The notes: generated by a model from the letters alone, not told the origin. 64,000 bases of DNA from Nocardia salmonicida NBRC 13393 (GCF_001613085.1 NZ_BDBR01000001.1:52612-116611), one strand, 5' to 3'. Counted from the first letter of the stretch, positions 1 through 9,090 are shown. Translations and numbers: made by a program.

Positions 1-1
1 G

Positions 2-1045
2 GAACGGCTCGGGCTAGCGGTAGTCGGTGAGGTTCCTGCAGGTCTGCCGACACCGGCGATACCGTCCTTCGGTACGGCCGATCTGGCGGCGCTGCTGCTG
101 CCCGCCATCGGGATCGCGGTGGTCGGTTTCTCCGACAACGCGCTGACCGGTCGTGCGTTCGCCGCGCGCCACGGCACCCACGTACAGGCCAATACCGAGC
201 TCGCGGCCCTGGGCGCGACGAATGTGGCCACCGCGCTGACGCACGGATTCCCGGTGAGCTGCAGTGGCAGCCGCACCAGCATCGCCGACCTGCTCGGCGC
301 ACGCACTCAGCTCTACGCGCTGGTCACCCTCGCGTCGGTGCTCGTCGTGCTGTTCGGCGCGCGTGGAGTGCTGGCCGAATTCCCGTCCGCCGCACTGGGT
401 GCCTTGGTCGTCTACGCGGCCTTACGACTGATCGATATCGCAGAGTTCCGTCGAATCAACCGCTTCCGGCGCAGCGAGCTGGTGCTCGCGCTGACAACGG
501 TGGTCGGGGTTCTCGTGCTCGGCGTGCTCTACGGCGTCCTCGTCGCGATCGCGCTGTCGGTATTCGACCTGCTGCGCCGTATCGCTCGCGCCCACGACGC
601 GATCCTCGGCTTCGTCCCCGGGCTCGCGGGCATGCACGACGTAGACGACTATCGCGATGCGAAACCTGTTGCAGGACTGGTTGTCTACCGCTATGACGCG
701 CCGCTGTGCTTTGCCAATGCCGAGGATTTCCGCAAACGGGCGCTCGCGGCCGTCGACTGGTGGGGTGATCGAAGCGGTGAACCTGTGCGCTGGTTCGTGC
801 TCAGCGCCGAGGCCAACGTCGAAGTAGACCTCACCGCGCTCGACGCGGTCGAGCAGGTACGCGCCGAGCTGGCCTCGCGTGGGGTCGTCTTCGCGATGGC
901 GCGGGTCAAACAGGACCTGCGCGACGACCTGGACGCGAGTGGGCTCACCGATCGCATCGGCGCGCAGCGCTTGTTCCCCACCTTGCCGACCGCGGTGGCG
1001 GCGTTCCGATCGGATCCGGGGCCGATCGGCCCCGTCCGGCAATGA
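2..1045 (+). CDS. SulP family anion transporter, 3' part
   Basis: C-terminal part of a SulP/SLC26 inner-membrane anion (sulfate-type) permease. The reading frame is open from the window edge, so the true start lies upstream. The first ~180 residues are hydrophobic membrane segments containing VVGEVPAGLPTPAIPSFG and GFSDNALTGRAFA, both typical of late SulP transmembrane helices. The last ~110 residues form a STAS domain (GLVVYRYDAPLCFANAEDF). The stop overlaps a potential ATG at 1042, but the universal stress gene probably starts at 1135. M. tuberculosis has a SulP gene (Rv1739c) beside its Rv1733c-Rv1738 dormancy block, so the placement fits. Substrate cannot be told from sequence. Confidence 0.85.
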   Translation, partial: ERLGLAVVGEVPAGLPTPAIPSFGTADLAALLLPAIGIAVVGFSDNALTGRAFAARHGTHVQANTELAALGATNVATALTHGFPVSCSGSRTSIADLLGARTQLYALVTLASVLVVLFGARGVLAEFPSAALGALVVYAALRLIDIAEFRRINRFRRSELVLALTTVVGVLVLGVLYGVLVAIALSVFDLLRRIARAHDAILGFVPGLAGMHDVDDYRDAKPVAGLVVYRYDAPLCFANAEDFRKRALAAVDWWGDRSGEPVRWFVLSAEANVEVDLTALDAVEQVRAELASRGVVFAMARVKQDLRDDLDASGLTDRIGAQRLFPTLPTAVAAFRSDPGPIGPVRQ

Positions 1046-1134
1046 CCTTGTCCCCTGCTGTCGCGCAGCGGAGTGGACGAGGCTCGATGTCGAGAGCGCG
1101 ATCGTCCGACGATCGCGAGACGAGAGGAGCCAAG

Positions 1135-2034
1135 ATGAGCGGGAAGAAGCAGAGCGCGGCCGAGCACAGCCTCGGGCCGGTGCTGGTCGCGGTCGATGGG
1201 TCGGCGAATTCGTACCAGGCCGCGGCCTGGGCGGCGGCCGAAGCCACGCTGCACCACCTGCCACTGCACATTCTCACTTCGGGCGCGATCCAGAGCGGGT
1301 TCGGGCCGGGGATGTCGCTGGGCGAGGCGGATCTCGAGTGGTTGCGTGTGGACGCCGAGCGGGTTGTCGGCGAAGCCGCGCGGGTCGCTCGCGCCGCCGT
1401 TCCCGACGAGGACCTCACGATCACCACCGAGGTGAGTTTCGAGCTCGCAGCGCCCCTGTTGATCCAGCGGTCGAGCTCGGCGCGGATGCTGGTGGTCGGC
1501 AGCCGTGGGCTCGGCGCGTTCCAACGCGGACTGCTCGGCTCGGTCAGCCGCGCGGCCGCCCAGCACGCGCATTGCCCGGTGGCGGTGATCCACGGCATCG
1601 CCGCGATCGATCCGGTCTCGGCGGGGCAGCCGGTGCTGGTCGGGGTCGATTGCAGCCCCAACAGCGTGCCCGCGATCGAGGTCGCCTTCGACGAGGCGTC
1701 ACGCCGCAAAGTGGAGCTGGTCGCGGTACACGCGTTCAGCGACGCCAGCGAGCTCGACCTCCCCGCGTTCGGTTGGGAGATGGGCAGGCAATCGGCCGAG
1801 GCCGATCTCGCCGAGGCGCTGGCCGGTCACGCCGAGCAGTATCCGGACGTGCCCGTGCGACGAATCGTGGTCGCCAATCGCCCGGTCCGCACGCTGGTCG
1901 ACGAATCGGCGTCGGCGCAGCTACTGGTGGTCGGCAGCCATGGCAGAGGCGGGTTCTCGAGCATGCTGCTCGGTTCCACGAGCAACGCCCTGCTGCACTC
2001 GGTGGAGATCCCGACGATCGTGGTACGCGCCTGA
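1135..2034 (+). CDS. Tandem universal stress protein
   Basis: Cytoplasmic stress protein of 299 residues with two Usp domains in tandem, about residues 10-145 and 155-298. Each carries the ATP-binding signature G-x2-G-x9-G-S/T (GSRGLGAFQRGLLGSVS; GSHGRGGFSSMLLGSTS) and an N-terminal VAVDGS/VGVDCS strand. The in-frame ATG at 1042 would add a 31-residue basic tail. The ATG at 1135 is preferred because GAGAGGAGC lies 6-10 bases upstream and the protein then aligns with its paralogues. It lies downstream of the SulP gene. Tandem Usp proteins are abundant in the mycobacterial DosR regulon. It is the most divergent of the four copies in the window. Confidence 0.9.
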   Translation: MSGKKQSAAEHSLGPVLVAVDGSANSYQAAAWAAAEATLHHLPLHILTSGAIQSGFGPGMSLGEADLEWLRVDAERVVGEAARVARAAVPDEDLTITTEVSFELAAPLLIQRSSSARMLVVGSRGLGAFQRGLLGSVSRAAAQHAHCPVAVIHGIAAIDPVSAGQPVLVGVDCSPNSVPAIEVAFDEASRRKVELVAVHAFSDASELDLPAFGWEMGRQSAEADLAEALAGHAEQYPDVPVRRIVVANRPVRTLVDESASAQLLVVGSHGRGGFSSMLLGSTSNALLHSVEIPTIVVRA

Positions 2035-2075
2035 ATCCACGTCTGTGTCCGTACCTGGCTGGTTATCCAGCTCAC

Positions 2076-2102
2076 ATAATTCGCATCTGAGATGCGAATT
2101 AT
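2076..2102. promoter_or_regulatory. NsrR-type operator, perfect palindrome
   Basis: The arms ATAATTCGCATC and GATGCGAATTAT are perfect 12-base inverted repeats around a TGA centre. The element ends 14 bases before the nsrR start and overlaps a CATAAT sequence that could serve as -10. The AT-rich arms stand out in a GC-rich genome and resemble the AGATGC-N-AATT class of NsrR sites. It probably gives NO-relieved autorepression of nsrR-hmp. Confidence 0.8.
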
Positions 2103-2116
2103 CGTAAGTTCAGGTC

Positions 2117-2590
2117 ATGCAGCTCACCCGGTTCACCGACCTCGGACTTCGCGTCGTCATGCGACTCGCGGTGGTCGGCAACGGTGATCGTCCAGGCAGC
2201 CGCGAGATCGCCGATGAGTTGGCGGTGTCCTACGCCCACGTCGCGAAGGTGATCACCCGGCTGGCAGAACTCGGCATCGTGGACGCCCGTCGCGGACGCC
2301 GCGGCGGCTTGGCCATCACCGAACTCGGGCGCGACGCCTCGGTCGGCTGGCTGGTGCGGCGCCTCGAAGGCGAAGGCGAAGTCGTCGAATGCGAGGGGGC
2401 TCACCCGTGCCCGTTACGGACCGGCTGTCTGCTGCGGTCGGCGCTGCGCAACGCCCAGGAAGCCTTCTTCGCGTCCCTGGACACTCTCACCATCGAAGAC
2501 CTCACCCGAAACCCCACGCGCACAGTGCTACTCGCCCTACCCCGGGTGGGCGGCCCGAGCTACGAGACCGCCGCAACGAATGGAGAATGA
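2117..2590 (+). CDS. nsrR: Rrf2-family NO-sensing repressor NsrR
   Basis: Transcription factor of 157 residues with an N-terminal winged helix (residues 1-80, REIADELAVSYAHVAKVITRL) and three cysteines at 92, 98 and 104 (CEGAHPCPLRTGC). That spacing is the [4Fe-4S] ligand pattern of NsrR. Nitrosylation of the cluster is known to release NsrR from DNA. The gene is preceded by a perfect palindrome and its stop overlaps the region of the hmp ribosome binding site, so the two genes are probably co-transcribed and autoregulated. IscR and RsrR are other Rrf2 members with clusters, but the hmp partner makes NsrR the best call. Confidence 0.92.
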   Translation: MQLTRFTDLGLRVVMRLAVVGNGDRPGSREIADELAVSYAHVAKVITRLAELGIVDARRGRRGGLAITELGRDASVGWLVRRLEGEGEVVECEGAHPCPLRTGCLLRSALRNAQEAFFASLDTLTIEDLTRNPTRTVLLALPRVGGPSYETAATNGE

Positions 2591-2591
2591 C

Positions 2592-3815
2592 ATGCTCTCG
2601 GTCACCACGAAGGAGACCATCCGCGCCACACTGCCTGCCGTCGGCGCCGCGATCGGCGAGATAACCACCCTCTTCTACGGCAAGATGTTCGCGGCCGACC
2701 CCGGCCTCGAACGTGACCTGTTCAACCGCGGCAATCAGCAGCAAGGTGACCAACAGAAGGCACTGGCCGGCGCGATCGCCGCCTTCGCCGCGTTGCAGCT
2801 CGAACCCGATCAGGCACGGGTCGATCTGATCCTGTCGCGGATCGCGAACAAGCACGCCTCCTTGGGAATTCGGCCCGCGCAGTACCAGATCGTGCACAAG
2901 TACCTCTTCGAGGCCATCGTCGAGGTGCTCGGTGACGCCGTCACCGCCGAGGTCGCCGCGGCGTGGGACGAGCTGTACTGGCTGATGGCCGAGACGCTGA
3001 TCGTGATGGAGCGGGGGCTTTACCGGCGGGCGGGTGTCGTCGACGGTGACGTCTGGCGACAGGCGCGGGTGCGCGAGCGGCGTCAGGAATCCGACGACGC
3101 CGTCTCCTTCGTCCTCACATCGCTGGACGGCGCTCCCTTACCGTCCTTCTCGCCGGGGCAATACCTCTCGGTGGGCGTTCACCTCGAAGACGGCGCGCGC
3201 CAGATCCGCCAATACAGCCTTTCCTCGGCACCGGCGGGCGGGGACTGGCGCATCACCGTCAAGCGGGTCGATGCCCATGTCCGGCCGGACGGTTCGACCA
3301 CTCCGGCCGGCGAAGTGTCGAACTTCCTGTACCGCAACGTCTTCGAAGGCGATGTTCTCGATGTGACCACCCCGTTCGGCGATCTCGTGCTCCACGACGA
3401 CGACGCACCGCTGCTGCTGATCTCCGCGGGCATCGGATGCACCCCGATCATGGGCATGCTCGGCCATCTCGCCGAGACTGCCGACCCGCGCCCGATCTCG
3501 GTGATCCACGCCGATCGCGCGCCGAGCAGCCATGCCCATCGCGCCGAACTGGCCGAGCTCGTCGACCGGCTGCCGTTCGCGGTCATGCACCGCTGGTACG
3601 AGGATCTCGGCGCACGGAGTCCCGAGAACGGACTCAGGGAAGGCCGCGCCGACCTCGGTGAGATCACCGTCGCCGAGGGCACCCGCGCATACCTGTGCGG
3701 GCCACTGCCCTTCATGCTCGACGTGCGAGAGGTACTGCTGGACAAGGGCGTCGCGTCCGAGAACATCCACTACGAGGTCTTCGGACCGGACCGCTGGGCG
3801 CCCGCCCTGACCTAG
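2592..3815 (+). CDS. hmp: Flavohemoprotein, nitric oxide dioxygenase
   Basis: Converts NO and O2 to nitrate using NAD(P)H and protects against nitrosative stress in the cytoplasm. The 407-residue protein has an N-terminal globin with Tyr29 (B10) and proximal His88 (NKHASLG), an FAD domain with RQYSLSS, and an NAD domain with GIGCTPI, CGPLPFM and the C-terminal YEVFGP. An ATG at 2580 gives four extra residues. ATG 2592 is preferred because GGAGAATGAC precedes it and MLS..T is the usual Hmp start. It follows nsrR directly. Length is normal for the family and no key residue is missing. Confidence 0.95.
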   Translation: MLSVTTKETIRATLPAVGAAIGEITTLFYGKMFAADPGLERDLFNRGNQQQGDQQKALAGAIAAFAALQLEPDQARVDLILSRIANKHASLGIRPAQYQIVHKYLFEAIVEVLGDAVTAEVAAAWDELYWLMAETLIVMERGLYRRAGVVDGDVWRQARVRERRQESDDAVSFVLTSLDGAPLPSFSPGQYLSVGVHLEDGARQIRQYSLSSAPAGGDWRITVKRVDAHVRPDGSTTPAGEVSNFLYRNVFEGDVLDVTTPFGDLVLHDDDAPLLLISAGIGCTPIMGMLGHLAETADPRPISVIHADRAPSSHAHRAELAELVDRLPFAVMHRWYEDLGARSPENGLREGRADLGEITVAEGTRAYLCGPLPFMLDVREVLLDKGVASENIHYEVFGPDRWAPALT

Positions 3816-3845
3816 GGGCGGCCATGTGATCGGTAAGCCGATGGG

Positions 3846-4832
3846 TCATCGCACGGTGAGGACGTCGGCCAGTGGTCTGCGTGGAGTGGACTCCGGTCGC
3901 TGCTCGTCGGGTGCGGTGCCGATCCGGACGACGACCTGGGGTATCCCGGGGTGACCGATCAAGCTGCTCAGCAGCCGCCTGCCCGAGGTTGTTTCGGTGA
4001 TATGGGTGAGTGCGCAGGTAGCCATTCCCGACGCCGTGCATTCGAGCAGGACCGCCGAGAGCGCCTCGCCGGTACGCAGCCAGGTCGCGGGCGTCTCGCC
4101 GGTCGCGGTGAGCACGGCCAGGCGTGCGTGGTCGTGCATCTCGCCGCGTCGGGCCGAAGGTCCCGGTGTCGGGTACTTCCGAGCCACCCCGACTCGGGCG
4201 AGCTCGGACTCCGAGATCAGCGCCGAGGGTGGAACACCTTCGGGTGTGCCCGGATGGCCTGCCCACCAACGCAATTCGGCTTGGTACTCCATGTCGTAGC
4301 GACGCAGGGCGTCGGACTGCTCGGACGCGAGGGAGAGTCGGGCGCGCGCGTCCTCGTCGAGGACATCAAGGGTGACCTCATAGGAGGAGATGAGGTCCTC
4401 GAGTACCAGGCGGACCGAACCCCAACCGATCGGTTCGGTCATCGGCAGCCGATCGGAGAATCGGCGTGAGATCGCATCGGCGCGGCGGAGAACACCGATC
4501 GGCGGGTCCGGCCACCGCAGGAATTCCAGGGTGGCCAGCAGATCCGGCCGAGTCGGGTCGGGAAACCGGAGGGTGTCGGTGCGCCAGCCCTCGGCCGCGA
4601 ACGCGGTCCGCACGTGGTGCAGGACCGCGCCGCAGCTGATCACCGACTGACGTCCGTGCTGATCGGCGGCTGTGAGCTGCCGGTCGGTGTCACGAAACAG
4701 GTGCAGCCGGGCGCCGTCGAAGACCCATCGCCACGGTTGGGTGTTGTGAACCGACGGCGCGCGACACCCGAGACGGATGGCCGCGCGGATCGTGGGATGG
4801 TCGGGGACTACGAGGACTGGTTCGTCGTTCAT
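3846..4832 (-). CDS. Acg-family nitroreductase-like FMN protein
   Basis: Flavin-binding protein of 328 residues related to Acg (Rv2032), Rv3127 and Rv3131 of M. tuberculosis, all known DosR-regulon members. The N-terminal signature CRAPSVHNTQPWRW, the central region with RRYDMEYQAELRWW, and the C-terminal PRRPLADVL are family hallmarks. Acg-type proteins bind FMN with a lid and may sequester the flavin rather than reduce nitro compounds; that is family knowledge, not seen here. The start lies after AAGGACGAG, and a DosR-box-like motif lies 60 bases upstream. It runs convergent to hmp. This is the first of four paralogues in the window. Confidence 0.88.
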   Translation of the reverse strand: MNDEPVLVVPDHPTIRAAIRLGCRAPSVHNTQPWRWVFDGARLHLFRDTDRQLTAADQHGRQSVISCGAVLHHVRTAFAAEGWRTDTLRFPDPTRPDLLATLEFLRWPDPPIGVLRRADAISRRFSDRLPMTEPIGWGSVRLVLEDLISSYEVTLDVLDEDARARLSLASEQSDALRRYDMEYQAELRWWAGHPGTPEGVPPSALISESELARVGVARKYPTPGPSARRGEMHDHARLAVLTATGETPATWLRTGEALSAVLLECTASGMATCALTHITETTSGRRLLSSLIGHPGIPQVVVRIGTAPDEQRPESTPRRPLADVLTVR

Positions 4833-4891
4833 AGCATCGAGTCTCGTCCTTGCCGGGTGTTTGCCGAGACGGTCTTTGCGCCTGTTCGGCG

Positions 4892-4906
4892 GGGACCAAA
4901 TGCCCT
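4892..4906. promoter_or_regulatory. DosR-box-like site upstream of nitroreductase
   Basis: GGGACCAAATGCCCT matches the core of the mycobacterial DosR motif TTSGGGACTWWAGTCCCSAA at the GGGAC and GCCC arms. It lies between the end of a Usp gene and the start of the Acg-type nitroreductase transcribed leftward. Confidence 0.6.
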
Positions 4907-4916
4907 CATCGGCGTG

Positions 4917-5825
4917 TCAGTCGTGGTGTACGACCATCACGGGGCACTCGGCGTGCTGCACGAGCCAGTTGCTGGTCGAGCCGAGCAGCAGACCGCGGAA
5001 TCCACCCCGTCCGCGACTGCCGACGACCACGAGCTGCGCGGTCTTCGACCATTCGGCCAGCCGTTCGCGGGCCCCGAATACCTCGACTTCACGACGTACG
5101 GTGACGTCGGGGAATTGCTCGCTCCAACCGGCCAGCCGTTCGGCCAGCAGGGCGGCCTCGCCGGTCTCGAAGTCGGCGATCGGCAGCGACAGATAGCTGG
5201 AGCCGCCGAACTCACCGCGCGAGAGATCACTCCAGGCGTGCACGGCGACCAGTTCGGCGCCGCGGAGCGAAGCTTCGGCGAACGCGGCGCCGATGGCGGG
5301 TTCTCCCACGCTGCTCCCGTCGACACCCACGACCACCGGCCCGGTCAGCCGGTCCGGGTCGGGCCCGCGCACGACGACCACGGCCCCGTGCGCGTGCGAG
5401 GCCACCGCGAGCAGTGTCGAACCAAGGTGCGCGATCGAGCCTGCCCATGCCGCCGCCCCGACCACGACCAGGTTCGCCTGCGCCGATGCCGCGATGAGAG
5501 CACGGGCAGGGTTGGCGTGGGCGAGCTCGGTGGTCACGGTGACCTCCGGTGCGGCCTCTCGCGCGTCGCAGTCGGCCATGGCGATGACCTTCTCGGCAGC
5601 GTGCTGGAGATCTTGCATAGTGGCGAAGATGAACGCGTCGTAGGCGCTACGCGGAGTTCCCTGCGCGATCGGCCCGGTGCAGTGCACGATGTGCAGCGCG
5701 CGCCCGCGATCGGCGGCTGTGCGGGCGGCCCAGCGCACCGCGGCTATCGATCCGGGCGAGCCGTCGGCTCCGACGACGACCGCGGCGTCGGCGTCGCGGT
5801 GCGGGGTTTCGCTGTGCTGCGTCAT
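4917..5825 (-). CDS. Tandem universal stress protein
   Basis: Two-domain Usp protein of 302 residues, cytoplasmic, probably ATP-binding. The second domain ends with GSRGRGGFRGLLLGSTSN and HAECPVMVVHHD. The first has VVVGADGSPGS and a degenerate nucleotide loop (GAAAWAGSIAHLGSTLL). The frame extends upstream to 5981, but the ATG at 5825 is chosen because AGGAAGG lies just upstream and the sequence then begins like its paralogues. It is close to the frameshifted Usp at 13.1-14.1 kb and to the Usp at 19.3 kb, which suggests local gene amplification. Confidence 0.9.
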   Translation of the reverse strand: MTQHSETPHRDADAAVVVGADGSPGSIAAVRWAARTAADRGRALHIVHCTGPIAQGTPRSAYDAFIFATMQDLQHAAEKVIAMADCDAREAAPEVTVTTELAHANPARALIAASAQANLVVVGAAAWAGSIAHLGSTLLAVASHAHGAVVVVRGPDPDRLTGPVVVGVDGSSVGEPAIGAAFAEASLRGAELVAVHAWSDLSRGEFGGSSYLSLPIADFETGEAALLAERLAGWSEQFPDVTVRREVEVFGARERLAEWSKTAQLVVVGSRGRGGFRGLLLGSTSNWLVQHAECPVMVVHHD

Positions 5826-5868
5826 GGGTTCGTGCCTTCCTGACTGGTGCGTTGCGGCGGGAGAGCGA

Positions 5869-6426
5869 TCAGGGATGGACGACAGTGACCGGGGCGCGTT
5901 GCAGCTCGAGCGCGTCACCGATCCTGGTCGACCATGCACGCACTGCCTGCCAATCACGCAAGTCGCCGTAGCGGGCGCCACCGAGCATCCGGTACATCGT
6001 CCTGGCCCGCCACGAGACGCCCTCGCGTTCGTACCGGCCGGCGAAGGCGGTGTAGTCGCGGGGATGCAGTGTGCGGATCGCGGCGGCGATCTTGGGCGGG
6101 ACCTGCCGTCCGACCCAGCGCCCGATCGGTCCGCGCAGTGCGGGGCCGAGTCCGACGCTGAACAACCAGATGTCCTTGTCCACCAAGGTGTTCAGGTTGT
6201 TGCGAAGGTAAGCGGAGGCCTCGGGCAGCAGATCCATGTTGTGGATCGCGCTACCGATGACAAGAGTGTCCAGACCCGACAGGTCGGGAGCGTGTTCGAT
6301 GTCGTGCAGTTCGGCGCGAGCGCCACGGGCGACGAGATCGTCCCAGACGAACTCGGCGATATCGCGGGTCGAGCCCTGCGCGGTGGCGTACAGAACAGCG
6401 ATGCGGGGTGTGGGTGTCGTGGTCAT
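5869..6426 (-). CDS. Flavodoxin-domain protein
   Basis: Protein of 185 residues with an N-terminal flavodoxin fold: the FMN phosphate loop is YATAQGSTRDIAEF (residues 13-26), followed by VIGSAIHNMDLLPEA and FSVGLGPA. It resembles the HemG-type flavodoxin family (menaquinone-dependent protoporphyrinogen oxidase and relatives), but the C-terminal half (DYTAFAGRYER) is shared with many uncharacterised actinobacterial members, so the substrate is unknown. It is followed at 43 bases by the Usp gene on the same strand. Upstream are two DosR-like boxes shared with the divergent ABC transporter genes, which suggests a role under hypoxia. Confidence 0.8.
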   Translation of the reverse strand: MTTTPTPRIAVLYATAQGSTRDIAEFVWDDLVARGARAELHDIEHAPDLSGLDTLVIGSAIHNMDLLPEASAYLRNNLNTLVDKDIWLFSVGLGPALRGPIGRWVGRQVPPKIAAAIRTLHPRDYTAFAGRYEREGVSWRARTMYRMLGGARYGDLRDWQAVRAWSTRIGDALELQRAPVTVVHP

Positions 6427-6484
6427 GATTTCAGCATCGCGCGACCGCAGGGCTGCGGATCAGAGCCGTCATGCCCGCAACGAA

Positions 6485-6548
6485 GGGACCAATGGCACCG
6501 CTGACGGCGGTGGTGACCAACGCGGGACGGGCTGGGACTTTCGGCTCT
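6485..6548. promoter_or_regulatory. Pair of DosR-box-like sites, divergent promoter
   Basis: GGGACCAATGGCACC (6485-6499) and GGGACTTTCGGCTCT (6534-6548) lie between the flavodoxin gene and the ABC transporter genes. The start-to-start spacing is 49 bases. The same two boxes at the same spacing recur at 31751-31814, so this is a duplicated promoter module. Confidence 0.7.
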
Positions 6549-6583
6549 GCCGGCGGGTAGCGCGACCGGGAAACGATCGAGTG

Positions 6584-7498
6584 ATGACCGACGAGGCTGC
6601 CATCTCCATTTCCGGGCTGACGAAATCTTTCGGCCGCACGCGGGCGCTCGACGCACTCGACCTGAACGTTCGCGTCGGCGAGGTGCACGGATTCCTGGGG
6701 CCCAACGGCGCGGGGAAGACGACGACTATTCGCGTCCTGCTCGGGTTTATTCGGGCCGATGCGGGGACGGTACGAGTGCTGGGGTGCGATCCGTGGGCCG
6801 ACGCGGTCGCTGTCCACGCCCGGCTCGCGTATGTACCGGGGGAAGTCACGCTCTGGCCGGGCATCACCGGCGGCGAGACGATTGATCTGCTCGCGAAGCT
6901 GCGTGGTGGTATCGACCCGCGCCGGCGTGCCGAGCTGCTCGCTCGCTTCGAACTCGATCCGACGGTGAAGGCCCGCGCCTACTCCAAAGGCAACCGGCAG
7001 AAGGTCGCCCTGATCGCCGCCCTGGCCTCGGACGCGGAACTGCTGTTGTTCGACGAGCCGACCGCGGGCCTGGATCCGTTGAAGGAAGCCGAGTTCCAGC
7101 GCTGTGTTCGCGAGCTTGTGGCGCAGGGTCGCACGGTACTGCTGTCGAGCCATCAGCTCGCCGAGGTCGAGGCGCTGTGCGACCGGGTCAGCATCGTCCG
7201 CAACGGCCACACCGTCGACAGCGGCTCGCTCGCCGAGCTGCGACACCTACAGACCACCTCGATCAGTGTGGAGACCGATCGGCCCGCCACCGCGCTCGCT
7301 GCCGTGCCGGGGGTGCGCGGGCTGACTGTGGACGGCAATCACGCTCGCTTCGACGTCGAGACCGTGCACTTCGACGGCGTGCTGCGCGCACTCGCCGACC
7401 TCGGTGTGCTCGCGATGACCAGTACCAAGCCGACCCTCGAGGACATCTTCCTTCGTCATTACACGCTCGAGCCCGACGCCACGGTAAGTGTGTCGTGA
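6584..7498 (+). CDS. ABC transporter ATP-binding protein
   Basis: Cytoplasmic ATPase subunit of an ABC-2 type exporter, 304 residues. Walker A is GPNGAGKTT, the signature region is YSKGNRQKVALIAAL, Walker B is ELLLFDEPTAGLDPL, and the switch histidine lies in LSSHQLAEVE. The signature is KGNRQK rather than LSGGQ, a common variation in DrrA-like exporters. The frame is open from 6236, but ATG 6584 gives a normal N-terminus; the ribosome site there is weak. The stop overlaps the permease GTG start. Two DosR-like boxes lie directly upstream, so it may be induced with the dormancy genes. Confidence 0.9.
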   Translation: MTDEAAISISGLTKSFGRTRALDALDLNVRVGEVHGFLGPNGAGKTTTIRVLLGFIRADAGTVRVLGCDPWADAVAVHARLAYVPGEVTLWPGITGGETIDLLAKLRGGIDPRRRAELLARFELDPTVKARAYSKGNRQKVALIAALASDAELLLFDEPTAGLDPLKEAEFQRCVRELVAQGRTVLLSSHQLAEVEALCDRVSIVRNGHTVDSGSLAELRHLQTTSISVETDRPATALAAVPGVRGLTVDGNHARFDVETVHFDGVLRALADLGVLAMTSTKPTLEDIFLRHYTLEPDATVSVS

Positions 7499-9090
7499 GC
7501 ACCACGACCGCCTCCTCACCGACCGCGGGAGTCGCCACGCTGGCACGCTTCGCGCTACGCCGCGAGCGGTTCGCGCTGCCGTGGTGGCTGGTCGGGATCG
7601 GTGCCTTGATGGCGTTGCAGTCGGTGAGCAGCCAGAACTTCTACGACTCTCCCGCGAAGCTGGCGCAGTTGCGCGCCACCATGAGCGCTAACGCCGCGGT
7701 CGTCGCGATGGGCGGACCGACGAGGTTGCTCGAGACCGTCGGTGGCGAGGTGGTCTTCGAGATCTTCGCCTATCTCGCCGTCGTCGTGGCGTTGATGAAC
7801 ATGTTCGTGATCTGCAGGAACACGCGCTCCGACGAGGAGGCGGGACGCACCGAGCTGATCAGGTCGTCCCGGGTGGGACCTCAGGCGTCGGTCGTGGCGG
7901 CCCTCGTCGTCGCCGTGGTCGCGAATCTCGGTGCGGCGCTGGTCGTTTTCGTCACCGCAGCGGCGACCGGGCTGCCCGTGGTCGGTTCGGCCCTGGTCGG
8001 GGCCGCGGTCGCGGGTCTCGGGTTCACCGTCGCCGCGGCGACGACAGTCGCGGCACAGGTTTTCGAGAATCCGCGCAGCGTCTATGGGGCGATCAGCGCG
8101 TCGGTCGCAGTGGCGTATGTGCTGCGCGCGGTCGGTGATGTGGGAAACGACGCGGTTGCCTGGATCTCGCCGATCGGGTGGGGCCAGCGCACGTACCCCT
8201 TCGTCGACGATCGATGGTGGCCGCTGCTGTTGTTCGCCGCGACATCGGCGGTGCTGATCGCGGTGGCGTTCGCGTTGTCGCGGCGGCGGGATCTCGGTGC
8301 CGGGCTGTTCGGGTACCGAACAGGTCGTGCCACGGCATCTCGCCTGCTCGGCTCACCTGCCGGTCTCGTGTGGCGCCTGCAACGTGCGACCGTACTCGGT
8401 TGGTGCCTCGGGGCTTTCGTGCTCGGTGCCGCCTATGGATCCTTTGCCGACAGTATCGAGCAGTTCCTCGCCGACAACCCCGAGATCTCCGCCTATCTGA
8501 CGGGAAACGCGGTCGATTCCTATCTCTCGCTCACGCTGTCGATCATCGCGCTGCTCGCTGCTGCCTACGGGGTGTCGGGTGTGCTGCGCGCACGGTCCGA
8601 GGAGAACTCGGGACGGGCGGAGGTGGTGCTGGCGGCACCGGTCGGGCGTGTGCGATGGCTGTCCGGATATCTCGCAGTGGCGATGACCGGCAGTGCTCTC
8701 GTACTGGTGGCCGGAGGGTTTGGCGATGGGCTGGCCTACGGCATGACCATCGGCGATCCACTGCAGTCTGCGCGCCTGGCCGCATCGGCCCTCGGTTATG
8801 TCCCCGCGGTGTGGGTGATCGTGGCGGTGACGGCCGCCGCCGTCGGCTGGGCACCACGGCACGCGGGCGCGGTGTCCTGGCTGTTCTACACCTATGTGGC
8901 TGTGGCGCTGATCTTTGCCGATGCGTTCGAGCTGCCCGCGTGGTTCGCCACCATTTCCCCCTTGCGCTACACCGCACTCGTCCCGCTGGAAGATTTCGAT
9001 CCAGTGGTGAGCCTGGCTCTGCTGGCGGTGGTCGCGGGAGCGACCGGAATCGCCTGGGCCGGGTGCCGGCGCCGCGATCTCAGACGATGA
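7495..9090 (+). CDS. ABC-2 type exporter permease, large double unit
   Basis: Integral membrane protein of 531 residues with about twelve hydrophobic segments in two similar halves, the arrangement of actinobacterial exporters annotated as polyketide-antibiotic exporters. Each half begins with an amphipathic arginine-rich stretch (TLARFALRRERFALPWW; LVWRLQRATVLGWCLG) followed by FYDSPAKLAQL and EQFLADNPEISAYL, which correspond to each other. It starts with GTG overlapping the ATPase stop, so the two subunits are translationally coupled. The cargo is unknown. It converges with the nitroreductase gene that follows. Confidence 0.85.
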   Translation: MSTTTASSPTAGVATLARFALRRERFALPWWLVGIGALMALQSVSSQNFYDSPAKLAQLRATMSANAAVVAMGGPTRLLETVGGEVVFEIFAYLAVVVALMNMFVICRNTRSDEEAGRTELIRSSRVGPQASVVAALVVAVVANLGAALVVFVTAAATGLPVVGSALVGAAVAGLGFTVAAATTVAAQVFENPRSVYGAISASVAVAYVLRAVGDVGNDAVAWISPIGWGQRTYPFVDDRWWPLLLFAATSAVLIAVAFALSRRRDLGAGLFGYRTGRATASRLLGSPAGLVWRLQRATVLGWCLGAFVLGAAYGSFADSIEQFLADNPEISAYLTGNAVDSYLSLTLSIIALLAAAYGVSGVLRARSEENSGRAEVVLAAPVGRVRWLSGYLAVAMTGSALVLVAGGFGDGLAYGMTIGDPLQSARLAASALGYVPAVWVIVAVTAAAVGWAPRHAGAVSWLFYTYVAVALIFADAFELPAWFATISPLRYTALVPLEDFDPVVSLALLAVVAGATGIAWAGCRRRDLRR

